NCBI GenBank assembly: GCA_020650975.1
Contig: JAIPMN010000006.1
Coordinates: 1-64,000, forward strand
Length of the DNA stretch: 64,000 nucleotides
Reading direction: 5' to 3'
Source of the DNA: Apostichopus californicus
Lineage: Eukaryota > Echinodermata > Holothuroidea > Aspidochirotida > Stichopodidae
Position 1 is the first letter of the stretch. Every line of letters starts with the position of its first letter. Position numbers and translations under genes: made by a program. Under the pieces are notes generated by a model, which had not been told where the DNA came from, searched no databases, and saw nothing but the letters and a program-made list of their open reading frames with translations. Below, piece by piece: positions 12,601 through 27,600 of the stretch.

Positions 12601-15600
12601 TTTGGTCAAGAGAGTCTGGACAGTGGAGAGGTCACGGCCGTAATCGTCCGAACGGACAAAGCTCTCCTTCTCAGCTGTGGAAAGTAAAAGAAAGCAATAA
12701 AATACAAGTATTTAGATACTGGGAATGTATAACTACTTTATAGCATATTATTAGTAGCATTTACTGGGAAAGACACTGTGTCAAGAAGAAGAACTGCAGC
12801 TGCCGCAAAAATCCTGCTCAGCTATATCCAGCAATATGGATTATCTCTGCAGACAGGCACTGGCTATTGTGAAACTGCAGACCACAAAACATTTGTAATA
12901 GTTTTGACATGATACCTTTACTGAATGCTTAATATTAATGGATTTATGGTTAAGTGGCTTCTTAATCACACACAAACTTAACAGTTCTAATAAATAAAAC
13001 AAAAAGTCATTATAATAATCCAGTGAGACCAACATTGGTCAAATCATAATCCTTTACTTTATCATAAATACTCATGCCATCATTTAATGGTACCTCTTTT
13101 TATAAACAGAATTTTTTCAGAGGCATTTTTAACATCAATGCTAATCAGTCATTCTTCCAATGCCATTCCAGCTGATAAACCTTCACCTCCTCCCCCCCTC
13201 CCCCCCGCATCCCATCACCCTCCCACTTCCCATAAGTTGAGACCTATTAGACTTACCAATCCAAGATTCTACAACATCAGCTTTCCAGATGAACTGCAGG
13301 AAAGCAGAGTTCTCATCCAGTTTGGCCTTGCGTCTCTCTGCGGCCAGACGGAGCTCCTCCAAGCGGTTACTCAAGTCGTCACATCGCTGGCCGATGGCCT
13401 CAGCGTTGAAGTTTTCCTGCAGCACAGAAAGAAAACAATCAGAGTCTTGTCTACAAGAGAGACTTTTGGCACTTGTAGAAATATATTATCCTCATATAAT
13501 TGCATTGCTCTTAATATATGAGTTTCTGAAGCAATCACCACAATTATACCTCCTTGTAATCCAGGCATCTGTAACTGGCAGTGTTGGCTTTTGGAGCCAA
13601 AAACTGTTGGCAAGTGAAACAAAAGCCAAGCTGGGTTATTCTTTTGGACCTTTCGTTTGACAATTTTTACTCTATCCTTTACAACAGAACCAAAACTTAG
13701 ACAAGAAGCACCTGTAGTGTTACTGGAATCACTACCAGTAATGGAAGCGGTGATTTAGGTCACCAAAATCGACATCGATTTCTACTTTTTCCTCATAATC
13801 TTACAAATTTGTATAGCTTTTCATGGATTTACTTTCTGTACTTTGATCACTTCAAAACAAAGACAAAGCAAACGACCATTCCTTTCTTGACTTACGCTGT
13901 TAACGAGTTCGTCTCCTTTGTTCTTGATGTCATCCACACGGTCCTTGTGGACACCGAAGTCAGTGTCGAAGGCTCTGTGTTTCTTCTGCAGTCCCTGGAC
14001 GGCGGCCAGAGTATCGCCGTAGTCTTCGCTGGAGAGGACGTGCTGCTTCTCGTTGATCCAAGCCTCCTCCTCGTCAGCTCCGGCCAAGAACTCCTGGTAG
14101 GCCAGAGATTCATCCAACTTACGACCTCTGTTTCAAACGACAGACAAACAAACAAACAATTCAGTCAGCACAGGAGTAATTTGTTAATCAATTTTTACCG
14201 GATAATTCCAGTGAACACTTTATTACACTGACCAGTTTGGAAAGATGCTTACAAAATATAGTTACTTCAAAGAAAAGTATTTTGTTACTGAAATGCCCTT
14301 AATATGTATTCCATTTCAATTGATCAAGAGAAACAAAGCACAAATTATTTAGTTTATCTTTTCAATCTGTCTCCAACTGGGCTTGTAGGAGATTAGGCTG
14401 TCTCTCAGATTTAAGTGTTTATCCCAGTAAGAATCCCTACCCAACAAATTACACTGTTTCATTTGAACTTACAGTTTTTCATGACGTTGGGGTCAATAGT
14501 ATTTGGTAATTCTATTAGTGGAATTTTTCAAAATGTCTCTTCTGTTTAAAGGCTTGACAAATACAGTAAAAGCCATGAGCTCTGCCTATGTATAATGTGT
14601 CAAAGTTCTTGAGCTAGGGGTGGGCATTGAAAGAGGGGTAGGAAAGAAGGGTTTAGGACAGGGGTGGGAAGAGAAGGGTTAAGGATTTTTGTCGAGAAAC
14701 CAAACTAACAAACTGTCCAGGATCCTCCTCCAAAAGTGTGCATAATTGCCCAATTTAATACCATTATGGATCATGAAATTTACCCGTCACACCCTCCCAT
14801 CTACAGACGCTAGATGGGCTCCCTTGGGAGGATTTAAAGCCGACTAAATCTCACCTGACTTCAGAAAGATCTCTGAGGTAATCCCAGCTCTCCTGGAGGT
14901 GGTCCAATCTCTTCTGGACCTCTTCATTCATGTCAATGTCCAACATGAGCTGCTCACCCTTCTCCTTCACAGCCTGAGGATAATAAATACCAAAGATCTA
15001 CTCAACAAACAGATCTTTCTGATAGATCGTTAACAGATTAACTACGAAACCATCTCAGTATAAAATAATAACCTTTGGGGTAAGAAACTAAAATTGCTTT
15101 TGACAAAACTCTACATCCTACAAGAGAAGATACTTAGCACTAGGTTAAATGTTTTTTTCCATAGTTCCATCTTAGCCGCAAATTTTTCTCTAGGGCATAC
15201 TGTAGCAAAGACTAAAAGAATTCCATCATGCTGGACGATCACAACATCGGACAAATTACAAAGTTTAGTTTAAACTATTATAAACTACTATTCCTACAAC
15301 ATAAGCCCTATCTTTAAATGATTCTCAGAGGATAATGAAAGAACTGAAAATTGAATCCGTAAAAACAGAACTACTGCAAGGACAAGGGGAAGAAGACAAC
15401 ACTGAGTTGAACTTTGCTATCGATAAAGCTACGAACATGATGGATCCAAGAAAACAATGAAACTAGCAATTACCTATAAATAGGAATGATGTCATTCTAC
15501 TTGTCTAATGTAATTCTACGGTCAGCCAGGGAATTCCAAAGCAAAGCAAAACTACTTTAAAAATAGCATACAAAACACAAACATTGTTGAAGTAACCAAA

Positions 15601-18600
15601 AGAACTAAAACTACTCTTGTCATTAAGAATCAATATTGATGAACTATTCACAAGAGAATCCTGACAGAAAATTGGAAATATTTACCAAATCCTCTTTTTT
15701 TATTAATTATTTTATAAATTATTTAAAATAAATAAGACTGTTAGTAATGCCAAATAACCAGGGCTGGCTCCTGACTTTACCCACCTCCACAAAACATACT
15801 CACTACCATCAACCATATCAAGTCCAATTTGGTACAAAAATATAAATGCAAATCAGTTTTAGAATTTTTAAAGTGGTGAAGTATGGCACATAAAGACATG
15901 GCGATAGATTGCTTGATTTTTTCATTCAAGTGGCTAAATATGAACTTTAAAGTAGAGCATTGAAGGTTACCAAACTTGTGTCATTTAGAAAATGAAAATA
16001 ATAGAAGTGAGCATGTTTTTTAGAGATAGGTTGAAGGCAGTCGCTTAAATATATATACCCAAGTGAGTTAAACAATCTTCACCCGGAACTAGTAACAATA
16101 TTCCCGGGAGTGAATTATAAAAGGAAAGCAAAAAAATTAATAATAATAATCGCTAGTGGTCAGTTTTTAAAATAAAAATTTTAATTTAGGAGGTTCCTTC
16201 CCGCCCTCCCTCTTCCATCTCGCCAAAGAAATATCAATCCGTGCAAAAGAAGCNNNGCGACCCCCCCCCCTTCCCTCACCAACCAAGGGAAAAATTAACA
16301 TGTTCCCATACAAATGTCAAATTTGTTCTTAAGTTAAAGAAAAGCTTTTAGACATATTAGTCCACCATTGGATATATTCGCCATAAAATACGGTAGTATT
16401 TAATATAAGTGATGGTTAAAGGTTGTTAGCCTTGCCAGAGGGCAGTGAACTCTTCAGATATTAAGCCATATTGTTGATATTAATGACTTGCAGAATGCTA
16501 TCCTCCCATAAAGACAGCTGAGTATGCGAACGTAAAGCAAAATAATACTAACGGAAAAATTTATTTACATGATTTTGAAAGGATTTTGTTAATGACTTTC
16601 ACACACCCTTGGTTTCGATGTGGGGTATTATTAAGGTGGTGGGTCTTTCTTACAGATGGATCTAAAGTCATAAAGTTATTGTCCATATAACTTTGGTATA
16701 GGCGAGCAGATGTTTATTTATATAAAGAATACTTCTATCGATACGGTACTTGATAATCACATCTTTAGTAATGCAATGTTGTGAAACCGTCACCACCATG
16801 AGGCATTCAAACTAAGACCTATTAAACGCTTCAATATTGACATGCTCACCACTGGCACACAGACAATACTACCATTAAACTACTTTTTGGAGTTTTGGAG
16901 GGAGAAAGCTTAATTGTAACAGATCTGTAGACTAAAACTAAACAAACATGAAATGCAAATTTGACAATTTTTTTAAAATCTTTTAAAACTGATCGTCTCT
17001 TGAGTTTGGAACAGGACGAGGTTTATAATTCATGTATGTGTTGCGGCATGCGATGGCTAGATAGCTCTAAGATGTGATGAAACATGATGATGTGTAAAAA
17101 AATAACCTTTCTTGCTTTTCATATTCGACTGTATTGCCATATTGGTCTAATAGTAGCTTTAAATCAAATGGACTGATAGAGAATAACTGTCAGTTGCCTA
17201 GCAACATTCCTCAGCTGTTAAGAAAACCAAATGGCCGGAATGACAAACTGTGCAAAACGGTTGTTGCAGAAAACGAGACTGAATTTTGATATTTTAGCAA
17301 GGAATTAAATATCAACTAATTGCATCTGATGTTAGCAATAATGTTTCATTTTCCTGACATACCAAAACACAGTCTGGCTCTTTACTACAGTTTGATTTTT
17401 GACCATATTCACATTTTTCTGTATCTGTTCTGTTTTAGAGTCATTCTCCTTGGATCTAAACCTGGTAATTTAAACCTTTGATACTTAATGTTAAGAAACT
17501 TTCCAGTCAACACAATTGTGAATATATGTTAACACTGTGAAATAAAACTGAACTTGAAAATAAAAACATGGAAGTTTAAGAGGAAGCAATGTGACTCTGA
17601 AAGCCATAGTAAGAAAAAGTTAGATTTTCTGTCCTGGCGTGAGATCAGCTAAAACTCTACAGGGTGAAATTATAACCAAATTTTTGAAAGTATAAAAGAG
17701 AAAAAAAGGAAAGAGTGTCCTTTATTTTCCAAATTGCAAAAGGACCTTACTAAAGGCTGCTACAAAATGCATGATGTAACGAATGATTGATAACCTTTAA
17801 CAGTTCAAACTCAATTTAACTGTTTTAAATGACCACAGGAATTTTTATCCCTTAACAATTTTGCCTGTAAATTTCAACAGAGGACAGGGAACTTAATAAA
17901 ATGCAGCTTACGGACACTAATTTGCACTTTATACTGATATACATGAAGTTTCTTTGAAGATCTTTAAAGCCAAAGAAACATTCTGTAATAAGACTACTAT
18001 GACAATTAAAACAAATTTATTTTTTGCAATTTTTATTTTGAGACTGTTGATCACAGAGAAAAACAACCAACTATTGAAGGTTTAAAGTAATGTGAAGTTT
18101 GAATGTCATCTCAAGCAGCCATCCCAATTCATCTTCCTTAACTCCCCCCCCCCCCCTCACACATCCCTTCTCTCATCCCTACTAAGCAGTGAACCACTGA
18201 ATTATATGTTAGGGTTCCATAGGTTATTTTTTGTAAAGTATTTTGAATAAATGTGGTATAAGAAAAGGTAAAAAGTTTCCACAAAGCAAACAACCCTGAA
18301 AACAACCCAGCGGCATAGATCAAATTTGCAACGATTGGTGAATAATCTTTGGACAAACTTTTTTTTTTTTACATTTCAAGTTTGAACGTAGTCAAATTTA
18401 ATCCACATCTGCTACAAAACTTCAACACTTGTTGAAGAGATGAAGGGAAGAAAAAAATGAACCCTTTCACACTCTAATAGATATTGATACATCTCACAAG
18501 CATGACTTCTAATGCCCAGATATGGAGGGGGGGGGGTATAAAAAACAAGGCACCCAATGTTAAAAAAAAATAATAATAATGAAAGCATTTTGCTAGAATA

Positions 18601-21600
18601 AGAACAGCATAGCAGTTTAATGTCTGACAGTATTATTATTTTTTAATGCTTATTTTTGGAGCAGACAAAAACAAGAAAATGATGACGCAAAATTTGTTTA
18701 TTAAATGTTGTTGTTTGTCACCTGCTTAACCCAATCACCATTTTGAAGCACATCCTGTGAATAGAAGCATGGTTAGAACATAAATGAAAACTGCAAAAAA
18801 AAAACACTGGGAATATAGACACTGATTTAACATATAGTAGAGAAGTAGAAAATGTGAGAGAAAAAGATGGAGTTTTACAGAAAGACAAGAGAAGAAACAG
18901 ATTTATCAGAGATGGGGAAAAGACAACCGGGTTTGCTTGACAACAGACACTTCCCCAAAGTTCCCACGGAATTTAGCCTTCGAAAGCAGAATGGTGAGTT
19001 CACTGTGCATCTTTTTTGCCACTCTACTGTAATGTACTTATACAACCAGTTCCATTCAAATCTTCACAATTTGCGTTATTTGACAATAAAGTGATGTCAT
19101 TGGTTCCTTTGCTAATGAATGCGGTTGATTGCAACTTTTTCAAAAAGTAAAACTGACACGAAATAAAACAGCGTTCCTGCCAGTTTTGTTAGTTAACCAA
19201 CCTTCCTGATTTTTGGATTAAATCATGTTAAAATAGCATTTTTTTTAAATGTTTGTTCCCTTTTGGTTTATTTCACCTATTAATTCCCCTTGAGTGCCTC
19301 TTAAATCATAACATACATTAGTCAGTTACCAATGCACCAAAATATAAACAGAATTTGGATTCCAGGGGGAAAAAAATCTGTTAGCACCCTCTGTGAGTAA
19401 TATCTCGCCAGTGTATCTGTTGTTAATGTTTTATAGCTGTTTTCCCTTGGTTAATATTTCCACAAAATTTTAAATCAAGTAGGCATGAAATCAGTAATCG
19501 GAGCAAAACGGGATAGGAAAGAAGCAGGCACTGGTCATGTGACCTTTAGATTCCCCCAAAGTTATCCTCCTTTAAAGTAGAAAACAAATTATCATTGATG
19601 AGGTTTATACACACTACTTGTATTGCTACCCTTACTCTCTCCCCTACACTCCCTCCCCCGACCCTTCCCCAATGAATACCATCACACCGCTTCAGAACGA
19701 GCAAAGCTGGCTCTGTAAAGTGTGTATGAATAAAATGCACCAGTTTTGATAGTATTATAGAATATCAGCTTCATGCAATTTATCTTTGATGTGCAACATA
19801 AAATACTGTGACTGCTAGAGAGATGACCATTCTCCTACTAAGAAATCTTTCTTTTTCCCTTTTTTTTTTTTTGGGGGGGGGGATTTATTGGTTTACTATT
19901 CATATTTACAATGCCTGCTTCCCTCCTCAATGCCCATCATACCCCTCTACTAAGGTCATGCCTGGTCCTGTTATATATCTAATATTTCACCTCTAGGACC
20001 CAAAGTCCATAGTCATGCATAGCCTGTAAGAAAAGAATATTTTTCTTGTTTTCAACAGAATTTTACTGAATCAGAGGGAATAACTATTTCAAAGATAAAG
20101 ACAAATGTAAAAAGTGAGAGGATAAAAAAAAAGAGATATGTAGAAAGATATTCAGCGAAAATAAGAGAAATGGAACGGATGGAAAAAGCTGGGATTTCCT
20201 GAATGAATGAGCAAAGATTATCCAGAAAATGACCTGCTAGAAACTAATCCTTAATCCTCAACCACTATGGACAATTGATGGTCTACATATACATGGCCAG
20301 CATACCTATTTAACCACATGTGGGGGCAACTAGTTTAAAACAGTTCCGATAAGGTTTTTAACTATACCTTCATATATGTCATGTACATTCAAAGGTTTTT
20401 CTGTTCTACATCTTTAAACTAGAGCTTCAAGTAACACTTCACTTAATCTTCCTCCTTTGATTATTCTACTGTCAAGAAAAGTGTCTTCTGGAGGCAATAT
20501 TTTAAGGGAACACTTCCTTGAGGAGTAGTCAGAAGTAAAGATAAGGAGACAGATCAATCGTTGAAAAGAAAAAATACATCGAGAGCAAGAAATGATGGTG
20601 CAAGTCGGCAATATTTATCAAATAACATAAAACAAAAAGTAAACATAGAACATCGAAAAACCACTTCCACCCCTTCTCTTCCCTCCCCCTCCCGTTGTTG
20701 ATATCGGCAATATTTGTCCAAAAAATTAGCAGGGAATTTGAGGTCTTGCTTACCTGGATTGCTGGCTCGTGGGCTGTAATCTCGGCTTCCAGACGCTTGT
20801 GTTTCTTCCTCAGGTTCTGAACGCCGGTCAACTCACGACCGAAGTCATCAGACATGGTCAGTAGTTTCTTCTCTCTGTGAACCAAGCATATTCACTCATT
20901 GACCAATGGGAAGGATGAAGGGTGACATCATATTCACTCATTAACCAATAGGAAGCATGAAGGATGACATCATGTAGGGTTCACAGAACTAAATCCACTG
21001 CCAAGTCACAATTAATACCATAATCTTAGTTAGTGGACTACCTGCCATTTATCCTTGCTCTACTGCAAACATATTTTCAACTATCCTGGGAACGGTTCCT
21101 TCAATTTGTGGTCTTACTTAATGGAGTAATTGCCAGTCATAATTTCATCAATGGTCCAGTGGAACCATAGTTTCAACAATACTGGGAATGCTTTTTTGTC
21201 AAATTGTTACAAACTAATGACCCAAAGGCATAAATCATCCAAAGACTTACTTGATCCAGGTTTCCTCGTCCTCAATGTCGCGGAAGAAAGCAAAGATGCG
21301 ATGAGATTCGTCCAGCCTGGTACGTCTCACCACACAGAGCGTCTTGATCCTGGAGTAGGTGAAGAATATTTACTTAATTAAAAAGTAGGAATTCAAAATT
21401 ATATTCTTCCAATCTCATGACTTTATAAGGAAGGTATCAAAGGTATCTTCATAAAAGTGGGACTTTTTCCATTCCTTTTTTTTTTGCAAAGATATAGTAG
21501 AACTTGTCATTCTGTCAGAGGATAGGACCCAAGAAAAGTAACTTCTATCCTCCGATCACCGCTACATCTTAGCTACGGTACGGACAACACCTACAATTTA

Positions 21601-24600
21601 AACTTTCAAGACTAAGAGGTGTGAATCAGGTTAAAGGTAACTAGTTTATGTATTCCACAATAACCAGTATTAAGTAACCTTACAGTCACAATCCAAACAG
21701 ACTCATGAATACATTAACAGTTTGTTCACAACTTAGGTCCTTGGTAAAAGTAACCTTTGCCCAAAGATCTACTATGTCAATGCTAGGGTATTAAAACTTA
21801 GTGATTATAGCACCTTGTTGTGTCCTCCTGACCTGTAGTCTAGTAATCCACCCCCCCCCACCCCCTACCAAGCACTCACTCATGAAAACAAACAAGATTT
21901 TCCAAAGCAATGCTATGACAACTGTACTTTGTGTGTGTGAGAACCCAATTGTCCTTAAACTTGTTTAACAGTTTATCTATCAGCTTTCTATATGCAATTT
22001 TAAAAACACGGTGAGTAGGTCGCAAAATTTCCTTGAAAAGACAAATATGGCAAAAGAATGATCAGATTGGTCTCCATAGCTCACAGTGAGCAGCAAAAGA
22101 AGGATGATTTCGAAAACTCAGCTGCAATGTCAGTTTTTCCCTCCCCTCCCCCCACCCCCCCACCACTTTTGTTATTTTTTTGTGCTCTAAAGATGAAAAC
22201 AAAGGAGGTGAAATCCAAACCTGTCAAATGAAGTATGAAGTTTTTGTTGTCTAAACTACCAAAGTCGATCACTTTTAAAAACTTACCTCTTGACGAGATA
22301 ATACCTACACACATAAATTTAATCACGAAACTGTAAGGCCTGCATAATGAGCTGTACATCATATAGATATGATGATGATGAGATGATTTTTTAATTTGGA
22401 TTGCAATTTTAATTTAAGAAACTCATCTTCGGGATGGAGTTTCTTAGGTACGAGTTGCGAATGTTATGCCATATCTGCCTTTACCACCACCCTCCCCCTT
22501 CTTCCCCTTCTTCCCCTCCCTCTTCCCCCAAATAAATTAGACAAGGTTCTAGTCCAAGAAAAAGTCTGCTTCAGCACTTAGGAAAATAAATTAACTTGTA
22601 TAAGGTTACCCAGCACTTGCAAATTATGAATGGCATATGTCAAAAGATTTGTGATTGCTTAAATGGAAATGACAACATTTGTTTCTTTAATTTAAAATGT
22701 TTTCTCTTTGTTTCATGGTTTTTTTGTTGTTGAAGCAAGCATGACATTATTGAATCAAACTGTTTCACCTTTCACAACCACTTCTCAATTCCTCTATCCT
22801 GATGAAAAGATAAAAAGTATATGAAACTAAACATATAACACACAGAGATTGCAAACATGCAACAGATGGACTATCCTACAAACATACAAAATGATGTCAT
22901 ATGGAAGAAAAGTAATTTTGCTTCATTAACTGTCGAAGGACGATATACCAACCTATCGGAAGTGGACATTATTTCTTTTTTGCTTCTTATTAATTGGTAG
23001 GCATCCTGACCTCTTGAGTTACTGACACTTTACAGCTGTGCATCACAGCTACAAATCTTCAAGGTAAAAACTGACCGATACATACAGCTATATTATATAG
23101 CTACATTCATCAAATTACCAAATGAATAGATCGCTAAACAGACTCTTCAAAATATATATATGTAAATGGTATATTATAACTATACATACCATACTTTGGA
23201 AAATATGCAAATGTATGCAAATAAATTTCTACTTTTTATAGTACATATACCCTGATGCATATACAGCTACCATCTTCCAATGGCACACATACCAGATATA
23301 TATAGATTTATATCACAGCTATAATTTTTGAGACCCATCAATTTTTTTTCCAAATCAGAAATAATTTACAAAACACTGCCATGACTGAGAGTAAACATTT
23401 TCTAATGCATCACAACAACAAAAACCCGATGAAGAGAATCGCCAAAATATTGTGACTTACTTCGTGTAACGGACATTTATCGTTATCTTGGTCTCCTTGA
23501 TGACCTCAGGGCTAAAATGTCCGGCTTCAATAAACTGGTCGGCTTGGGAGTTGAGTACATTGATGCGGTCCTTAAGAAGAAAAAAACCAAAAAGAATGAG
23601 AATATTGTTGTAACCCAGACGTCACTTTGCTCTTTTCCAATTTGTATTGTAGAATGATCTTTTATGTGTGAGCTACAATTCATTCTGCTTATCTCAAAGT
23701 CACATGTGAGTTGTAGTGTCCTTAACTAACTGCCTTCTGGGGGAGTTGATAGCATTTATTATTTGTTACTTTTTACTTCCATCTTTCGTACCTCATGAGC
23801 ATTGATGTCATCCTCAAGCAGAGCGTGTTTCTTCATGAGATTCTGGACGGATGCCAAATCGCGTCCGATATCCTCCGAGGACAAGGTGTTCTCCATCTGA
23901 ACAGGGAATAGTTACAGACGAGGATGGGTGTCAATCGATACAGAAAATATTCATGGTAAAAGATTATTAAATATGTTAACAGATTATTCTAATGTCTCAG
24001 GTAAAAATTTGAATACATTAACTACTTTGAATAAATTAAGAACAAAGAGGAGGGGTGTCAATCAATACAGAAAATATTCAAGGTAAAAGATTATTAAATA
24101 TGTTAACAGATTATTCTAATGTCTCAGGTAAAAATGTGAATACATTAACTACTTTGAATAAATTAAGAACAAAGAGGAGGGGTGTCAATCAATACAGATA
24201 TATTCAAGGTAAAAGATTATTAAATATGTCATCAGATTATTTTAATGTCTCAGGTAAAAATTTGAATACATTAACTACTTTGAATAAATTAAGAACAAAG
24301 AGGAGGGGTGTCAATCAATACAGAAAATATTTGAGGTAAAAGATTATTAAATATGTTAACAGATTATTCTAATGTCTCAGGTAAAAATGTGAATACATTA
24401 ACTACTTTGAATAAATTAAGAACAAAGAGGGGTGTCAATCAATACAGATATATTCAAGGTAAAAGATTATTAAATATGTTAACAGATTATTCTAATGTAT
24501 CAGGTAAAAATTTGAATACATTAACTACTTTGAATAAATTAAGAACAAAGAGGAGGGGTGTCAATCAATACAGAAAATATTCAAGGTAAAAGATTATTAA

Positions 24601-27600
24601 ATATGTTAACAGATTATTCTAATGTCTCAGGTAAAAATTTGAATATATTAACTACTTTGAATAAATTAAGAATCCTCTTAGATGACAGGTAATTCAATCA
24701 AGAAAAATCACTTAATTACTACAAAATATTCATTTCTCCTTTATATTTGGATTCCAGATTGCTCGGATGGTGAAAACCAAGCTAAGGAGAAAAATTCAGT
24801 ACAGGAAACACATTTTAGATCGCTTCTCTGAATTCTCAGAAATCAGTCACAAATTGAGAAATGAAATATAAATAGAATAAATTTACAACCCTCATAGATG
24901 ACAGTTAATTCAATCAAGAAAAACACTGATTACTACAAATTATTCATTTCTCCTTTAAACTTGGATTCAAGAATGCTTAGATGGTGAAAACCAAGCAAGG
25001 AGAATAATTCAGTACAGGAAACACAGGAAACACAGGAAACACAGGAAAAGCAAACTGAGAAATGAAGTATTTCGGAGACAAAAGTTCTTACTTCTCCGAG
25101 CCAGAATTCGATGTCCTTGACGCTGATGTTGAATGTCTGCTGCTTGTTGGCTTCCTTCAATTTCAGTGATTTTGTAGCTGACTCCTTAGTGAGATACTCC
25201 CACTGGTCGCCGATGGTTACGATGCGGTTCTGGACAGCATTCTCCGTGCCTGCACACTGATGGTTGTCGATCAACCCTGGAATAAACCAAAGAGCGACGG
25301 TCATCATAAAGAATATATCAAGGAGTGATATCAGATGTGAGGATATTGATATGTGTGGTTTATATTGGATATTGTAGAGAGAAGTGTGTGTGTGACATGA
25401 GAGGGGATGGGAGAGGGAAGGGGGTAAGAGAATGGGAGATATGGGTATGGAAGTACAGTCTTGTGAGGTTATTGATTGCAAGGATCTTTTTGCATCATTT
25501 ATCGATATACTCCTCCTGCTCTCTTCTTGATTAATATGTAAACTCTATTGCATTATAACCCCTTCACTGCAATCCCTTGACACCCCTGTTCTAATCCTCT
25601 TCTAACTAAAATCCACCGCTGCTAAATCAACCACTATTATTTTCGTCAGCCTAGGACAAATTTTGCATAGGGATAAAATCCTGCTTCTTTTCCAATCCCA
25701 GGAGCTGTCCTTCACCACATTTCCACAAATGATCTTTTTCAAATAAACTACACTTCCTAATGCAGTCCCTTATTGCTTTCCAATGCCCAGAACCTCACCT
25801 TTTGCTCCCATTCCCTGCTTGATCATCTCTATACATAAACTCACTTGCCTCAATACTTTTTCAATTCCCCTCCCCTCCCTCCTCCTCTCCTCCATCCTAC
25901 CCTCCTCCCCCTTAGCTATTGCCTATAAACTAACTTTGTCCTACAGCCATGTTTTTCAATTCCCCTCCCCTCCCTCCTCCCCTCCCCAATCCCTCCCCTT
26001 AGATATTTCCTATCAACTCACTTTGTCCTACAGCCATGATGGCTTGGATCCTCTCTGCATTAGCTGCCACTTCTGCTTCAAATGCCTGGTGTTTCTGGTG
26101 CTTGCTCTGGATGTTGCTGGGGTCCAGGTACGATTCGTCGGTTGCTACCTGAATCTTCTCCATGATCCAAGTCTCCACCTCATCCGCATCTCGGCTGAAC
26201 TGTTGAAGGGTGTGGGATTCTCCCAGCTTGGACCTCTTCTCAATCAAAGCTTCCTTCAGCTTTTGCCACCTAGATGAATAAAAATAATTGTAACAACATT
26301 CAGCACCAATCGCAACAAAAACACTTAGTTCTGCTGTGAAAACGACATGCTTTCAAAACTTCTCTAATTTTCCCCAATTTATTTGAGAAACTGTGCAATA
26401 GAGGGATCATATTTAAACTAAATACTGAATCTCCTTTTCATTAATTGATTAAAACATTAATTTAAATTACTCTCAGTACCTGGCAAGGACCTCGTCCTTC
26501 TTTTCGGAGATGTACGGTCCGTCGTAGTGGCCGGCGTTTACCAGCTGATCGGCGAACGAGGCTAGAGCGTTGATCTTTGATTCCTGCTGGGCGATGGCCT
26601 TGTCAAAGTCCTCGTGTTTCTTGATGAGCGCCTCCACGCTGTCCAGGTTCTCGGTGACCTCCTCGCTGGCCAGGTACGACTCACGGGAGGCCATCCAACT
26701 CTCGGCTTGCTCACAGTCCCGTAGAAACAACTGCAGCTCCTGGCATTGGTCCAACTTCACTCGGCGGTCATTCCAGGCCCTAAGAAAATTGAGGTTGAAT
26801 AAACACATGAATTTAACGTAAGAGATATCATTTGTGCGATCATGAAGAGATCAACAACTAACAGTGCCCTAGACAGTCTGCAATCCTATTTTTCAACTGC
26901 CCTTTTGCTTGGGGGGGGGGGGGGATTTGTCTTTCTCAATTTGCCCTACATACTCTCGACTTATACCTAATTTTATTCTTATTTTTCTCTTTTTTCTACT
27001 TCTTGTTTACTTCTGCATATTAAATTTCTTTTACACCTTAATATTCAATATGAAATTAGAAGATAACTTGCAAAAGAAATAACAATTTTGTGAGAGTGTA
27101 TACACGTTCGACAATTCCTGCATCCGGAAAAAATTTCCAGTGTTGAAGTAAGTCAATTGGTTACAAATTTTTATGATTCTCAAGCTAAAACTTTCAGGAT
27201 TAAAAAAAAGAAAACTCAATCCCTTTAACATGCTTTGAGAAAAATACTGTAAACTGGGTTTTAACATTCTCCAACACTCTAAATGTTCTGTACTTACACC
27301 CTTATAAATAAACCAGCACTGTGGTCGGCTGGATAAAGGTGGTGGCATTAGATACAATGAAACCTAGTAACTGGGAGGCCATGGGTTTGAGTCCTATCCA
27401 GCGTAAGTAGGATAAGTTTTTTCATTGATCTTCAAAATTGCTCAAAAAATTTCCAAAATGATCTAAACCTGTAAATTGAATAGCCACGTGACACGAAGTG
27501 CAAGTACTAACCACTTGGCTTCTCCAACATGAATATGTGGCTATGTTAGAGTAGTAAAAAACTGCCTTCCAGGCTGATAGTGTTATAGATAAACAACACA

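Larger units (their letters stand above)
14974..20753 (-). other. SPTAN1: Intron 37 (5.8 kb), mostly unrecognised sequence
   Basis: Joins HEPAIQ to AVKEKG in phase 0. Besides the candidate microexon at 18722-18754 I see only AT-rich sequence, C and T runs and a 3-base assembly ambiguity (16254-16256). No tandem array or clear transposon ends. Confidence 0.6.

Noticed and set aside
14480-14518. 39-bp segment with splice-like borders between exons 38 and 39
   Set aside because: In the required phase it contains an in-frame TGA.
24055-24589. Open frames repeating [20 protein letters not shown]-like peptides
   Set aside because: Product of the 126-bp intronic tandem array; the frame is repetitive and unrelated to spectrin.
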